A DNA stretch of 42,524 nucleotides from a bacterium (GCA_018812585.1 JAHJDJ010000325.1:1-42524); one strand, 5' to 3'; positions 1 to 7,268 are shown, counted from the stretch's first letter. Made by a program: numbers and translations. Notes: generated by a model not told the origin, from the sequence alone.

Positions 1-1121
1 AAAAATCCGGGGCGTTCAATGCGTTTTCCGCCGGACAGGATCTCGCCGCCAGTTTTCTTGATGGTTTCAAGGGCTTCTTCCATAGTCACGACAGCCGCTT
101 TGTTAACCAGCGGTCCCATCAGGGTGCTTTCATCCAGCGGGTCACCGAGGCGCACTTGCTTATAGGCATTCAGCAACTTTTCGGTGAAGGATTTGGCGAT
201 ATCTTTATGCAGGAAAACGCGGCGGGTTGAGGTGCAGCGTTGTCCGGAAGTACCCACAGCTCCGAACAGGACGGCTCGCAGCGCTATCTCGATGTCCGCA
301 GTTTCGTCGACGATGACGGCGTTGTTGCCACCCAATTCGAGGATTGTGCGGCCTAATCTCTTGCCGACAACTTCGCCGACGTGGAAGCCGATTTGAGTTG
401 AACCGGTAAAGGAGACCAGCGGAATGCGTTTATCGGAAATCAGGCGGTCGCCGATGACGCGGCCTTTGCCGATCATGAGATTGAACACACCCTGTAATTT
501 ATGGGCTTTCATCACGTCGTTGCAGATTTTCTGCACGGCGACTGCAGTCAAGGGTGTTTCCGAGGATGGTTTCCAAAGCGTGACGTCACCGCAAACGGCG
601 GCTAAAGCGGCGTTCCAGGACCAGACTGCGACGGGGAAATTGAAGGCTGAGACGACGCCGACGATCCCCAGAGGATGCCACTGTTCAAACATGCGGTGGA
701 GGGGACGTTCGGAATGCATGGAATTGCCATAAAGTTGACGTGATAGTCCCACAGAAAAATCGCAGATGTCGATCATTTCCTGAACTTCGCCCCAGCCCTC
801 CTGCACGATCTTGCCCATTTCCAGGGTCACCAGGCGGCCCAATGCGTCTTTCTTGGCTCGTAGAGCATCCCCCAATTCGCGGACGATTAAACCGCGTTTG
901 GGCGCTGGGATCATACGCCATTCAAGGAAAGCTTCAGAAGCGGCTTCCATCACCTTTTCATAGTCGGATTCGTTCGCTTGCGCTACGCGGGCGATCTCTT
1001 TGCCATTGGTTGGATTTATGGATGCCAGCAGATCACGTCCCTCTGTCGGACTCCAGGCCCCCGGTCCAGAACATGCGCCGGGATTCACACCTTCTATACC
1101 AAGTTCTTTCAAGAACTCCAT
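1..1121 (-). CDS. Aldehyde dehydrogenase, ALDH7 (antiquitin/AASADH-like) family, C-terminus beyond window
   Basis: NAD(P)-dependent oxidation of an aldehyde, probably alpha-aminoadipic semialdehyde or a related semialdehyde from lysine/piperideine breakdown (inference from family). The gene is absent from the ORF track because it runs off the window edge. About 373 codons are visible of the roughly 500 usual. The catalytic cysteine is in GQRCT (about Cys296) and the general-base glutamate in ELGGNN (about Glu262), with the normal 34-residue spacing. The stretch FEQWHPLGIVGVVSAFNFPVAVW is typical of ALDH7, which has hydrophobic FNFPVAVW where other ALDHs have PWNFP. The start at 1121 is preferred over the in-frame ATG at 1127, because TTAGGAG ends directly at the latter and lies 6 nt before the former. 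It is transcribed divergently from the kinase-like gene. The exact substrate is uncertain. Confidence 0.93.
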   Translation of the reverse strand, partial: MEFLKELGIEGVNPGACSGPGAWSPTEGRDLLASINPTNGKEIARVAQANESDYEKVMEAASEAFLEWRMIPAPKRGLIVRELGDALRAKKDALGRLVTLEMGKIVQEGWGEVQEMIDICDFSVGLSRQLYGNSMHSERPLHRMFEQWHPLGIVGVVSAFNFPVAVWSWNAALAAVCGDVTLWKPSSETPLTAVAVQKICNDVMKAHKLQGVFNLMIGKGRVIGDRLISDKRIPLVSFTGSTQIGFHVGEVVGKRLGRTILELGGNNAVIVDETADIEIALRAVLFGAVGTSGQRCTSTRRVFLHKDIAKSFTEKLLNAYKQVRLGDPLDESTLMGPLVNKAAVVTMEEALETIKKTGGEILSGGKRIERPGF

Positions 1122-1198
1122 TATCATCTCCTAAGTTGTGGCGCTTTTGGAAGCACTTATAAATCGGTTTAAAAAACGGGCTGAAAAACCCGCCCAAT

Positions 1199-1227
1199 AA
1201 GGTAAGAAAAAGCGTCTGACAAGTCAA
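1199..1227 (-). promoter_or_regulatory. Sigma70-like promoter for the aldehyde dehydrogenase
   Basis: On the minus strand TTGACT, a 17-nt spacer and TACCTT, followed by a leader of about 70 nt to the aldehyde dehydrogenase start. The -35 is 5/6 and the spacer ideal. The -10 is weak. A short G+C hairpin followed by T residues (1174-1197) lies at the predicted transcript start and could be part of the leader, but it is too close to the start site to call an attenuator. Confidence 0.45.
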
Positions 1228-1318
1228 GCGGATTTGGAGTATTTTATCAAATCGGACGATCTGTTTTTGCCTGTTCTGCATAAACTTCGGCAGAGGCTTA
1301 AGAAATCATTGAAAACCA

Positions 1319-1345
1319 TTGTCTTTTCTGCGAATCATTTATAAT
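1319..1345 (+). promoter_or_regulatory. Possible promoter of the kinase-like gene
   Basis: A perfect TATAAT at 1340-1345 lies 31 nt before the GTG start of the kinase-like gene. The best -35 (TTGTCT, 1319-1324) is only 15 nt away, shorter than ideal, so this call rests mainly on the -10 and its position. Confidence 0.35.
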
Positions 1346-1376
1346 TTGTCTTTGATCTTCTGAACATCCTCTTTAT

Positions 1377-2957
1377 GTGGCGGTTATGCAGAAACGGCTG
1401 ATTGCAATCACTGGGCAGGACAAAGATGGCGGCACACGCATTAAGCATACTCTCGCCAGCCGCGGGATCAATGCGACTTTTCACACCATCGATCTTCTGC
1501 AATTGGAAAAACTGAGTCCAGGGTTCGATGGAGTTGTCGTCCAAGTCAGATCGATGCCGGAGGCGCGTTCCATTGCCTCTATCTTTGAAAAACAAATCCG
1601 CCTCCCCCCCACCATCGCAATACTTTGCAAGGGTCTCCGTTACGCCTCGTACCAACCCATCCTGAACAAAGTTCCTCTCTTCCGCGAACCCAGCACCAAC
1701 GAACAATGGAATAATCTTGGCAGGGTAATCGGAGTTTTGATGCTGCAGGAACAGACTGTAAAAGAACAGCCTGTGAAGCGGTTGACCAAGTCCAGTTCTG
1801 GGTTTACCATTTATCCGAATGCGACACGCTGTGATGCATTGCGTTCATCAGGAGCTGTCGCCGGCGCGTTGACGGTCGAATTCGATCGAGCGCTGCATCA
1901 TATTGCTGAACGAGTCAGCTCTATCAACAAAGCGCTGAAACACGATATTCACATCTCATCCGATCTTGAGGCAATAGAGTGCGAAACTAAAAATGCTTCC
2001 CGCGTGACCACTCAGTTACGCAGTATGTTGAACGGGGAAACCGGGTTGCATGGCAGCGTTGACCTTAACCAGCTCCTGCGGGAAATCGTGCCGCTGGTTA
2101 AATCCATTCTGGGAAACCTGATACCCTTGACATTAGAATTGTATCCCGGCTCACTGCCTCTTTCCGGTGACCGGCTGCAGTTGCAGAGGGCGCTCTTTAA
2201 TATCTTCATCAATGCCAAGGATGCGCTGGGTAAGGAGGGGGCTTTGCGCATCAGGACCGGAAAGTTGAACTACGAGGACAGTTACGATCTGGGATTGGTA
2301 GAGGCGAAAAACGGCAGTGTCTGGATTGCCATACAAGATACCGGTCTGGGGATGACCACCAAAGTCAGAGAGAGCCTCTTTAAACCATTTTTCAGCACAA
2401 AACCTGTCCATGAGCATCCGGGGCTGGGCATGATCATGGTCAAGCATATCCTCGATCAGCATCAGGGGATTATCAACATCGACAGCCAGGCAGGTCGAGG
2501 CACTACGATTACATTTCATTTTCCTGCTCTTCCCATTACGAGAGGCGTTGCAACGAAGAGCGGCACAGCAGAAGACGAGGCTCGCTCCGTGCTGGTCATC
2601 TGCCATGAGCCGGTGATGCTGCAACTTTTAACGGACGTTCTACAACGCGAACAATACCGGGCATTGCATACTAATCGTTTATGGGAAGGGATTGAATTAC
2701 TGTACGAGCACCGTCATGAAATCGAAATTGTCATCTTACATGCGTCACCTTCCGACACGGATATGAAGGAGCTGGTCGAACGTGTACAGCAAATCCACAA
2801 AGAGGCTAAGATCATCATTATCCAGAGCCAGTCCATCGATAGCGACGTCGAAGCGCCAGATTCTCAGAACGTGAGATATCTATACAAACCGTTCCGGCTG
2901 AAGCATCTGTTGGAATCAATTGAACTCCTGAGAAAAGGCTCTGGAGCCGGCAATTGA
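1377..2957 (+). CDS. Degenerate sensor histidine kinase-like protein: pseudo-receiver, HATPase, pseudo-receiver
   Basis: The 526-residue protein has no membrane segment. Residues about 6-120 have an alternating beta/alpha pattern like a receiver domain but no phosphorylatable Asp in the expected place (FDGVVVQV). Residues about 160-220 align by eye with the dimerisation helix of NtrB/CckA-type kinases (GxxAHDFNN), yet read GALTVEFDRALHH, so the phospho-acceptor His is Val. Residues 225-385 form a well-kept HATPase_c domain: N-box NIFINAKDAL, G1 DTGLGM, F-box FKPFFSTK, G2 GLGMIMVKHIL. Residues 403-520 resemble a receiver with the conserved Lys (YLYKPF) but His455 where Asp is expected (IVILHASP). 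It probably binds ATP without normal phosphotransfer (inference). The GTG start at 1377 follows the track. ATG at 1386 is an alternative, and neither has a clear Shine-Dalgarno site. Confidence 0.8.
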   Translation: MAVMQKRLIAITGQDKDGGTRIKHTLASRGINATFHTIDLLQLEKLSPGFDGVVVQVRSMPEARSIASIFEKQIRLPPTIAILCKGLRYASYQPILNKVPLFREPSTNEQWNNLGRVIGVLMLQEQTVKEQPVKRLTKSSSGFTIYPNATRCDALRSSGAVAGALTVEFDRALHHIAERVSSINKALKHDIHISSDLEAIECETKNASRVTTQLRSMLNGETGLHGSVDLNQLLREIVPLVKSILGNLIPLTLELYPGSLPLSGDRLQLQRALFNIFINAKDALGKEGALRIRTGKLNYEDSYDLGLVEAKNGSVWIAIQDTGLGMTTKVRESLFKPFFSTKPVHEHPGLGMIMVKHILDQHQGIINIDSQAGRGTTITFHFPALPITRGVATKSGTAEDEARSVLVICHEPVMLQLLTDVLQREQYRALHTNRLWEGIELLYEHRHEIEIVILHASPSDTDMKELVERVQQIHKEAKIIIIQSQSIDSDVEAPDSQNVRYLYKPFRLKHLLESIELLRKGSGAGN

Positions 2958-2972
2958 TCGGATCTGAAAACA

Positions 2973-3096
2973 GAAAATAATAACGCCCCTATCGTGATAT
3001 TCGACAGGGGCGTTTTCGTTATCCGCTCTATTTCATCAAGCCGATGATCTTCTCGACGCCGCGTGACGTGAACCAGAAGCCGACGACCCATTTGGA
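2973..3096. repeat. Direct repeat copy A: duplicated holin 3' end plus terminator
   Basis: A 124-nt block repeated at 4318-4441, exactly 1345 bp away. Of the 124 positions 119 are identical. The five differences all fall in one hexamer at the centre of the terminator loop (GTGATA at 2994-2999 here, CTATAG in copy B). This copy contains the last 22 codons of the holin-like gene with no start codon, so it is a gene fragment. Confidence 0.95.
2982..3020. terminator. Bidirectional rho-independent terminator after the kinase-like gene
   Basis: Stem AACGCCCCT / AGGGGCGTT (9 bp) with a 15-nt loop. It is followed by TTCGTT on the plus strand and by TTATTATTTT on the minus strand, so it can act in both directions. 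It lies about 25 nt after the stop codon of the kinase-like gene. Confidence 0.85.
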
Positions 3097-3247
3097 ACTC
3101 ATAATTACAAAAAAGCACCTCTCATTATGCGAACAAGCACTAAGAGATATAATTAGAAGTAGGGCTAATGGGTCTACGTAAAAAGGAAGATACTATGGAA
3201 TTGGTGCTTGAATTTGAAGATGGTAAGCCTGTTTAAAAAGGCTAGTA

Positions 3248-3772
3248 CTATTCTGTAGGAGGGTCTTCGCCGGTAGGTAAATCTTTAGTGGTTTTTACCG
3301 GGGTCCGTTGACGTGTGAATAAAAATCCACCGAAAACAATTGTCAGGGTTGATACAATTAGTGTTGTAGCGACCCATTCATGGTCATACATTGCTAAAAT
3401 TACGCCACACACAATAATAAATGCCGCCAACAAGCTTCCTAAAGTTTGTCCTCTTCTTTCTAATACACGTTGATCTTTTACCCCTTCAATAGCAGCAGAT
3501 AATTTTTTCTCCTCGAACTCAAACTCTTTAATATCCATCCTAAATCTATGCTGCTGTTCGTTTTCAGCTATTTTTATAATACGATCACCTGCACCAGTAA
3601 GCGTGCGTTCATATACCTCGAACTCAGAAGCCATTGGGAGAGGTCCACGCCGATACAATTCTTGTTGAATCGTAACAAGTCCTTTTGTTTCGCGTGGAAT
3701 CTCCTCAACGTCTCCAATATCTTCTGGCTCAGTCGGGAAATCTTCACCCTGCGGATCTTCAGAATCAGGCAT
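3248..3772 (-). CDS. DUF2335 family membrane protein
   Basis: A 174-residue protein matching my recollection of DUF2335. A Glu/Asp-rich N-terminus is followed by the signature RRGPLPMASEFEVYERTLTGAGDRII and then AENEQQHR, a charged helix, and two closely spaced transmembrane helices near the C-terminus (about LLAAFIIVCGVILAMY and ATTLIVSTLTIVFGGFLF). DUF2335 proteins are uncharacterised and are often seen in mobile or phage-derived DNA (general knowledge). The gene lies inside the AT-rich insertion between the 124-bp repeats, 8 nt after the stop of the small upstream gene, and is probably co-transcribed with it. No clear Shine-Dalgarno site precedes the ATG. Function unknown. Confidence 0.8.
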   Translation of the reverse strand: MPDSEDPQGEDFPTEPEDIGDVEEIPRETKGLVTIQQELYRRGPLPMASEFEVYERTLTGAGDRIIKIAENEQQHRFRMDIKEFEFEEKKLSAAIEGVKDQRVLERRGQTLGSLLAAFIIVCGVILAMYDHEWVATTLIVSTLTIVFGGFLFTRQRTPVKTTKDLPTGEDPPTE

Positions 3773-3780
3773 ATATTACA

Positions 3781-4035
3781 CTAAGGAAACCTAATTGGTA
3801 ATTGAAAAGTGGAGTGAATGGAGTGTTTTGGTTTAGCATCAGAAAGTTCTAAGCCTACTGATGATATCCACATTTTTCGAATCTGGATACCATCATCAAT
3901 CCACGATCTCATTTTTCTAATTGATGGTTCGTGGATTGATGGAAGCCCTAAGCTTTCGGAGCTCACAGGGAAGAAGCTACCAATAAGAGAGCCAACACCA
4001 GAAAAATAGTGAGCTAAAGCGTCTCGCTGATACAT
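3781..4035 (-). CDS. Hypothetical 84-aa protein in the insertion
   Basis: I do not recognise this protein (MYQRDALAHYFSGVGSLIG...). The ORF track gives a 104-aa version starting at 4095, but that ATG directly abuts the -10 element of a strong promoter and would lie upstream of the transcript start. The next in-frame ATG at 4035 has GAAGAG 8 nt upstream and gives 84 residues. No signal peptide or obvious transmembrane helix is seen beyond a mildly hydrophobic N-terminal stretch. It is first in a two-gene unit with the DUF2335 gene. The region is visibly richer in A+T than its neighbours, which suggests foreign origin. Whether it is translated is uncertain. Confidence 0.5.
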   Translation of the reverse strand: MYQRDALAHYFSGVGSLIGSFFPVSSESLGLPSIHEPSIRKMRSWIDDGIQIRKMWISSVGLELSDAKPKHSIHSTFQLPIRFP

Positions 4036-4095
4036 GGTAATACTCTTCTTTGTGGATTTATTTCTGAGTTTTTCGAGCGGTTGCCTTCCAAACAT

Positions 4096-4124
4096 AATTT
4101 ACCATCTCCATCATATTTTGTCAA
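4096..4124 (-). promoter_or_regulatory. Strong sigma70-like promoter of the insertion's two genes
   Basis: Minus strand: perfect TTGACA (4119-4124), exactly 17 nt, then TAAATT (4096-4101). The ATG at 4095 follows the -10 without a gap, so the expected transcript start (about 4089) lies downstream of it. This decides for the later start at 4035. Confidence 0.75.
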
Positions 4125-4317
4125 GCAGTTTGTTAAATAATTCGCCAGCTACTTAGTTTCTTTTACTTGACTGGTATTCTCTTCTTTACAATATTTGATA
4201 CGTATCTATTCCCGTTCTCGTTGTGATTATACGCACAGAGCGGGAGTATGTTCACCCTAGTTATGTCAGAAAACACACTCAGCGTCCTATTCTACATATG
4301 TTAAACTAAGACATTGC

Positions 4318-4441
4318 GAAAATAATAACGCCCCTATCCTATAGTTCGACAGGGGCGTTTTCGTTATCCGCTCTATTTCATCAAGCCGATGATCTTCTCG
4401 ACGCCGCGTGACGTGAACCAGAAGCCGACGACCCATTTGGA
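4318..4441. repeat. Direct repeat copy B: intact holin 3' end plus terminator
   Basis: Partner of the repeat at 2973-3096. This copy is continuous with the complete holin-like gene. Identity to copy A stops abruptly at 4441 inside the coding sequence and at 4318 beyond the terminator. Confidence 0.95.
4327..4365. terminator. Terminator of the peptidase-holin pair
   Basis: The same 9-bp stem as copy A (AACGCCCCT / AGGGGCGTT) with a different loop hexamer. It stands 13 nt after the holin stop codon on the minus strand and has a T-rich tail in both directions. Confidence 0.85.
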
Positions 4442-4867
4442 GAGTTCGACGACCTCTTCAGGGATGATGAGCAGATCGGGTAAGCTGATAAACACCTGTT
4501 GATAATATTGGATCAGTATTCCCAGGGCAAAAAGCCCCACCAGGCTAAACGACAGCAAGGGGCGTGTAATCGTCCGCCAGAGCTGTGCCTGAGGACTTAA
4601 CTCTGCGGCTTTGCCGTAGAATGCCATTTCGAATTCCCGCCTGGCTTGCTCTTCCTTCTGGAGAGCGGCTTGCAACTCAGGGTCCTGTTGCGCAAGCCTC
4701 TTCACACCAGATAGCACTTGATCGATCTGTCGATCTGCGATGCCGATTTCCTTGGCGGCTTTGCGAACCAGCAGATGGCCCGCGCCTTCGACCAGAGAAC
4801 GGACGATGGTTCCTCCCGGCAGGAGATCTGCCGCCGATGAAACGATACTTTTCAGATTGATTCCCAT
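4373..4867 (-). CDS. Holin-like membrane protein (3TM/GTA-holin type)
   Basis: The 164-residue protein has an amphipathic N-terminal half (residues about 1-80), then RTITRPLLSFSLVGLFALGILIQYY, a second hydrophobic segment and a terminal VVELSKWVVGFWFTSRGVEKII. The W/R-T-RPLL opening, the LP...EEVVE loop and the closing G-F-SRG-EK match the layout of the three-helix holin family linked to phage and gene-transfer agents. Its likely role is to permeabilise the inner membrane (inference). AAAGGGGGG precedes the ATG. It lies 14 nt downstream of the C39-like peptidase, so the two are probably one transcript ending at the terminator. No capsid or tail genes are in the window. Confidence 0.65.
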   Translation of the reverse strand: MGINLKSIVSSAADLLPGGTIVRSLVEGAGHLLVRKAAKEIGIADRQIDQVLSGVKRLAQQDPELQAALQKEEQARREFEMAFYGKAAELSPQAQLWRTITRPLLSFSLVGLFALGILIQYYQQVFISLPDLLIIPEEVVELSKWVVGFWFTSRGVEKIIGLMK

Positions 4868-4881
4868 GATTTCCCCCCTTT

Positions 4882-5877
4882 CTAATTGGATTTCTTAAAA
4901 TAGATCATATACTTGGGATCAAGACGGCTGAAGCGGTAGGTTACGGCTTTGCCTTCCTGATCTTTCTCACCGCAGCGGTTGTATGCTTTCCAGCGCGTCA
5001 GGTTGATATTTTTACGGCCGTAGGGATCATGCGCAATGACGTAGGGTTCATCGAATTTATAGGTATATCCAATCCCCAGGATGACATGCTTCATACGGCT
5101 GGAGTTCAGCAGCGCTGGACTGCCCTGGTCGATGGCGCGTTGGAATTCCGCCAGCGTCACACTGGGTTGATAGACTGGCAACCAGCCTCCTCCATTACCT
5201 TGTGTGAACTGGAGACAGATATCTTTCAGGAAGTCTCCACGCGCCGTGATGATGCTGTTATAAGCGGAGGCAGGGTGGATTCCATCCCAAAGTTGCTGTC
5301 CCTTTCCCCAGTAATCCATCATATAGACATAGAGCCAGGTGGGTGATAAACGGTTAGAGCGCAGCCAGCTTGAAAGCGGCGCGCCATCAGGATATGCGGC
5401 AGGGGATCGGGTCAGGTCGAAAAAGCACAGCAGCATATAGAGCGAGGTCACGTTACAGGAGCCAGGTCTGATGCATCCTTTTTTTCTGGGGCCGGGGCAA
5501 TTTTTAGCGCCTTGACCATAGGATCCACCATCAGGAAGTTCGTTCATCCAGCAGCCGTCCGGAGTTTCGTCTCTACGGTCGGGGTCTGAAGCCCAATAGG
5601 CGCTGTCGGTGTGGGGATTGTCGAGTTGGCTGACGCAGGGGACGTTCCGAATGACGTGCTGATGTTTCGAGGACAGTGTCTCTTTGCATTCAGGCAGCAG
5701 GTATTCCCTGTCGGGCTTAAATATCCAGCCGTCAGATGATAAACAAGGATTATGTTTGACAACCTCTTCCTTGAATTCCTCCCAGGCTATGGGAATGTGG
5801 TTTTTGACCTGTTCGGTGTAGATTTTCCAGCGGCTGCCGCGCAGAGCGCGCTCGCGCCGCGTCCAGGATAAGGACAT
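4882..5877 (-). CDS. C39-like papain-fold cysteine peptidase, putative endolysin
   Basis: The 331-residue protein has no signal peptide. The nucleophile motif is GSCNVTSLYMLL (about Cys143), and the partner His and Asp are in KHVILGIGYT and YVIAHDPYG, the layout of Peptidase_C39_2. The first 90 residues are not recognised and may bind substrate. The region around the active site is Cys- and Gly-rich. GGAGGA lies 5 nt before the start. Since it has no export signal and is followed by a holin-like gene, a phage-type endolysin released through the holin is plausible (inference). An alternative is a processing peptidase for a secreted peptide, but no precursor gene is visible nearby. Confidence 0.65.
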   Translation of the reverse strand: MSLSWTRRERALRGSRWKIYTEQVKNHIPIAWEEFKEEVVKHNPCLSSDGWIFKPDREYLLPECKETLSSKHQHVIRNVPCVSQLDNPHTDSAYWASDPDRRDETPDGCWMNELPDGGSYGQGAKNCPGPRKKGCIRPGSCNVTSLYMLLCFFDLTRSPAAYPDGAPLSSWLRSNRLSPTWLYVYMMDYWGKGQQLWDGIHPASAYNSIITARGDFLKDICLQFTQGNGGGWLPVYQPSVTLAEFQRAIDQGSPALLNSSRMKHVILGIGYTYKFDEPYVIAHDPYGRKNINLTRWKAYNRCGEKDQEGKAVTYRFSRLDPKYMIYFKKSN

Positions 5878-5974
5878 GGTTCCTCCAGTTTAATTGGGGA
5901 TTTGTGGGTGAGAATTACTCAGGTGAGATTATTGAAAGTGAGTGTGGAATTTAAGTAAATAAGTTGTCACAAAG

Positions 5975-6305
5975 CACCTCTGACTAATGGCATTAGATTA
6001 ATGAATCTGACACTGTTCACCCCTGTCTAATGGCCTTTGATTAATTACGTTTACAGGTAGCGCGGGGGCTTGCCCCCGCAGACGGTTAACCGAAATGTCT
6101 TACCTGGGGTGTCATGGCCACGCCATGACGCATTATTCCTGTCACGGAAGTCTCCGTGACAGCCGAGGAAAGATTTACCCCTGACTGATGGACATTAATT
6201 ATTTATCTTTACACTCAGCCTACCCGCCCAGAATTCACTTGTACGCCTCTGGCGTATTCTGAGGGAGGGGCGGTGCATGTAAACCTAATTAATGCCATCA
6301 TCGGG
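5975..6305. repeat. Four-copy degenerate 30-mer
   Basis: Copies at 5975-6004, 6018-6047 and 6176-6205 on the plus strand, and 6283-6305 on the minus strand. Shared core: CCCTGACTAATGGCATT then an A/T-rich ATTAATTA end. Copies 2 and 4 also share GTTTACA just after the core. The copies differ by several bases, so this is not a CRISPR array. Confidence 0.7.
6062..6162. repeat. Three adjacent perfect hairpins
   Basis: GCGGGGGC-TT-GCCCCCGC (6062-6079), GTCATGGC-CAC-GCCATGAC (6111-6129) and CTGTCACGGA-AGTC-TCCGTGACAG (6139-6162). A fourth, TCTGACA-GCA-TGTCAGA, is at 6318-6334. They lack T-tails and are not obvious terminators. They look like REP-type interspersed palindromes. Confidence 0.75.
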
Positions 6306-6423
6306 ATGCGTAAGGAATCTGACAGCATGTCAGACTCCGGACGCCAAAAGCACAGGCAAGCCGGAGTGACAGGCCAACCATAGGAAATTAGTTTTGGAAA
6401 GCAACTAGAAACTGGGGTTGGAA

Positions 6424-7068
6424 TTAGCGATAGGAAAGTATCTTCTGGCGGAATTGTCGCACGGCTGCGGCGATGTCGGGAGCGGCAGTGATCGCGGTAA
6501 CGACTGCAATCCGGCGAGCGCCGGCTGCCAGCAGCGGTTCGATATTATCGATTTTTATACCGCCCATGACGGTGATGGGGATAGAGACGCGGTCCTTAAT
6601 CTGCTTGAAGAGATCGATGCCAACCGGGCCAGCTAAGTGTTCCTTGGTCTGCGTGGCGTAGATGGGACCGACGTTGATAGTGCTGGCGCCTTCGCTGACT
6701 GCTTTCAGGGCTTCATCCAGATTGTGGGTGGATGCACCGATGACAGCTCGCGGGCCAAGCAGACGCCGCGCTTCAGGGATAGGGAAATCATCCTGTCCCA
6801 GGTGGACGCCGTCGGCTTGTACCGCTATGCAGATATCCACACGGTCATTGATGATCAGGGTCATTCCAGCTTCGCGAGTGCGGCGGCGAAATTCGGCTGC
6901 CAGGTGGAACAGATCTCGATCGGAGAGTTCTTTGGAGCGCAGTTGCACTACTTGCGCGCCACCGGCGATAAGGCCATCCAGCACTTCTAAGTTACTGCGC
7001 CCGGCGGAGAGGGATGCGCAGGTCACGGGATAAAGATCGAAATCTAAAGGGTCAGTCTTGGGAACCAT
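6424..7068 (-). CDS. thiE: Thiamine-phosphate synthase ThiE
   Basis: Joins hydroxymethylpyrimidine pyrophosphate with the thiazole phosphate to give thiamine monophosphate, in the cytosol. The 214 residues form a TIM barrel of the usual family length. Visible signatures are QLRSKELSDRDLFHLA, LIINDRVDICIAVQADGVHLGQDD (pyrimidine site), VIGASTHNLDEA, VGPIYATQTKEH and VMGGIK...LAAGARRIAVVTAI (phosphate-binding loops). Its ATG overlaps the thiS stop by one base (TAATG), so it is translationally coupled as the last gene of thiGHSE. Confidence 0.95.
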   Translation of the reverse strand: MVPKTDPLDFDLYPVTCASLSAGRSNLEVLDGLIAGGAQVVQLRSKELSDRDLFHLAAEFRRRTREAGMTLIINDRVDICIAVQADGVHLGQDDFPIPEARRLLGPRAVIGASTHNLDEALKAVSEGASTINVGPIYATQTKEHLAGPVGIDLFKQIKDRVSIPITVMGGIKIDNIEPLLAAGARRIAVVTAITAAPDIAAAVRQFRQKILSYR

Positions 7069-7268
7069 TAACCGCCTCCCACAAAACGCACCAGCTCAAC
7101 CGTGTCGCCATCCTGCAATTGTGTGGTATCGTAGACCGACCGGTCGAGGACTTCGCGATTCAGTTCAACCAGCGTGGTTTTGGGGTTCAGTTTATAGTCG
7201 TTCAATAGATCGGCCAGGGCTAAGTTAGCTGCCGCTTCCCTGGGCGTTCCATTGACTGTGATCTTCAT
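7068..7268 (-). CDS. thiS: Sulfur carrier protein ThiS
   Basis: The 66-residue ubiquitin-fold protein ends in Gly-Gly-Gly, with the C-terminal Gly carrying the thiocarboxylate used by ThiG for the thiazole ring. It starts [11 protein letters not shown], the normal ThiS beginning. The track's 71-aa version (start 7283) is rejected: its ATG overlaps the Shine-Dalgarno GAAGGA, which sits 7 nt before the 7268 ATG. The gene overlaps the 3' tail of thiH by 44 nt. The activating enzyme ThiF is not in the window and must be encoded elsewhere or replaced. Confidence 0.93.
   Translation of the reverse strand: MKITVNGTPREAAANLALADLLNDYKLNPKTTLVELNREVLDRSVYDTTQLQDGDTVELVRFVGGG

Larger units (their letters stand above)
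5878..6423. other. Non-coding region with clustered palindromes and a repeated motif
   Basis: The 546 bp between the peptidase start and the thiE stop hold no credible gene. They contain four copies of a 23-30-nt motif and at least four perfect small hairpins, listed separately. No clear thiE terminator is seen. Confidence 0.8.

Noticed and set aside
1174-1197. Attenuator hairpin in the aldehyde dehydrogenase leader
   Set aside because: The stem begins at or before the predicted transcript start, and its pairing is short.
3168-3236. 22-aa ORF (MGLRKKEDTMELVLEFEDGKPV) in the insertion, with GGAAG before an internal ATG
   Set aside because: Too short to support without conservation. It could be a gene remnant.
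5975-6305. CRISPR array
   Set aside because: Copies are degenerate, irregularly spaced and in both orientations. No cas genes are present.
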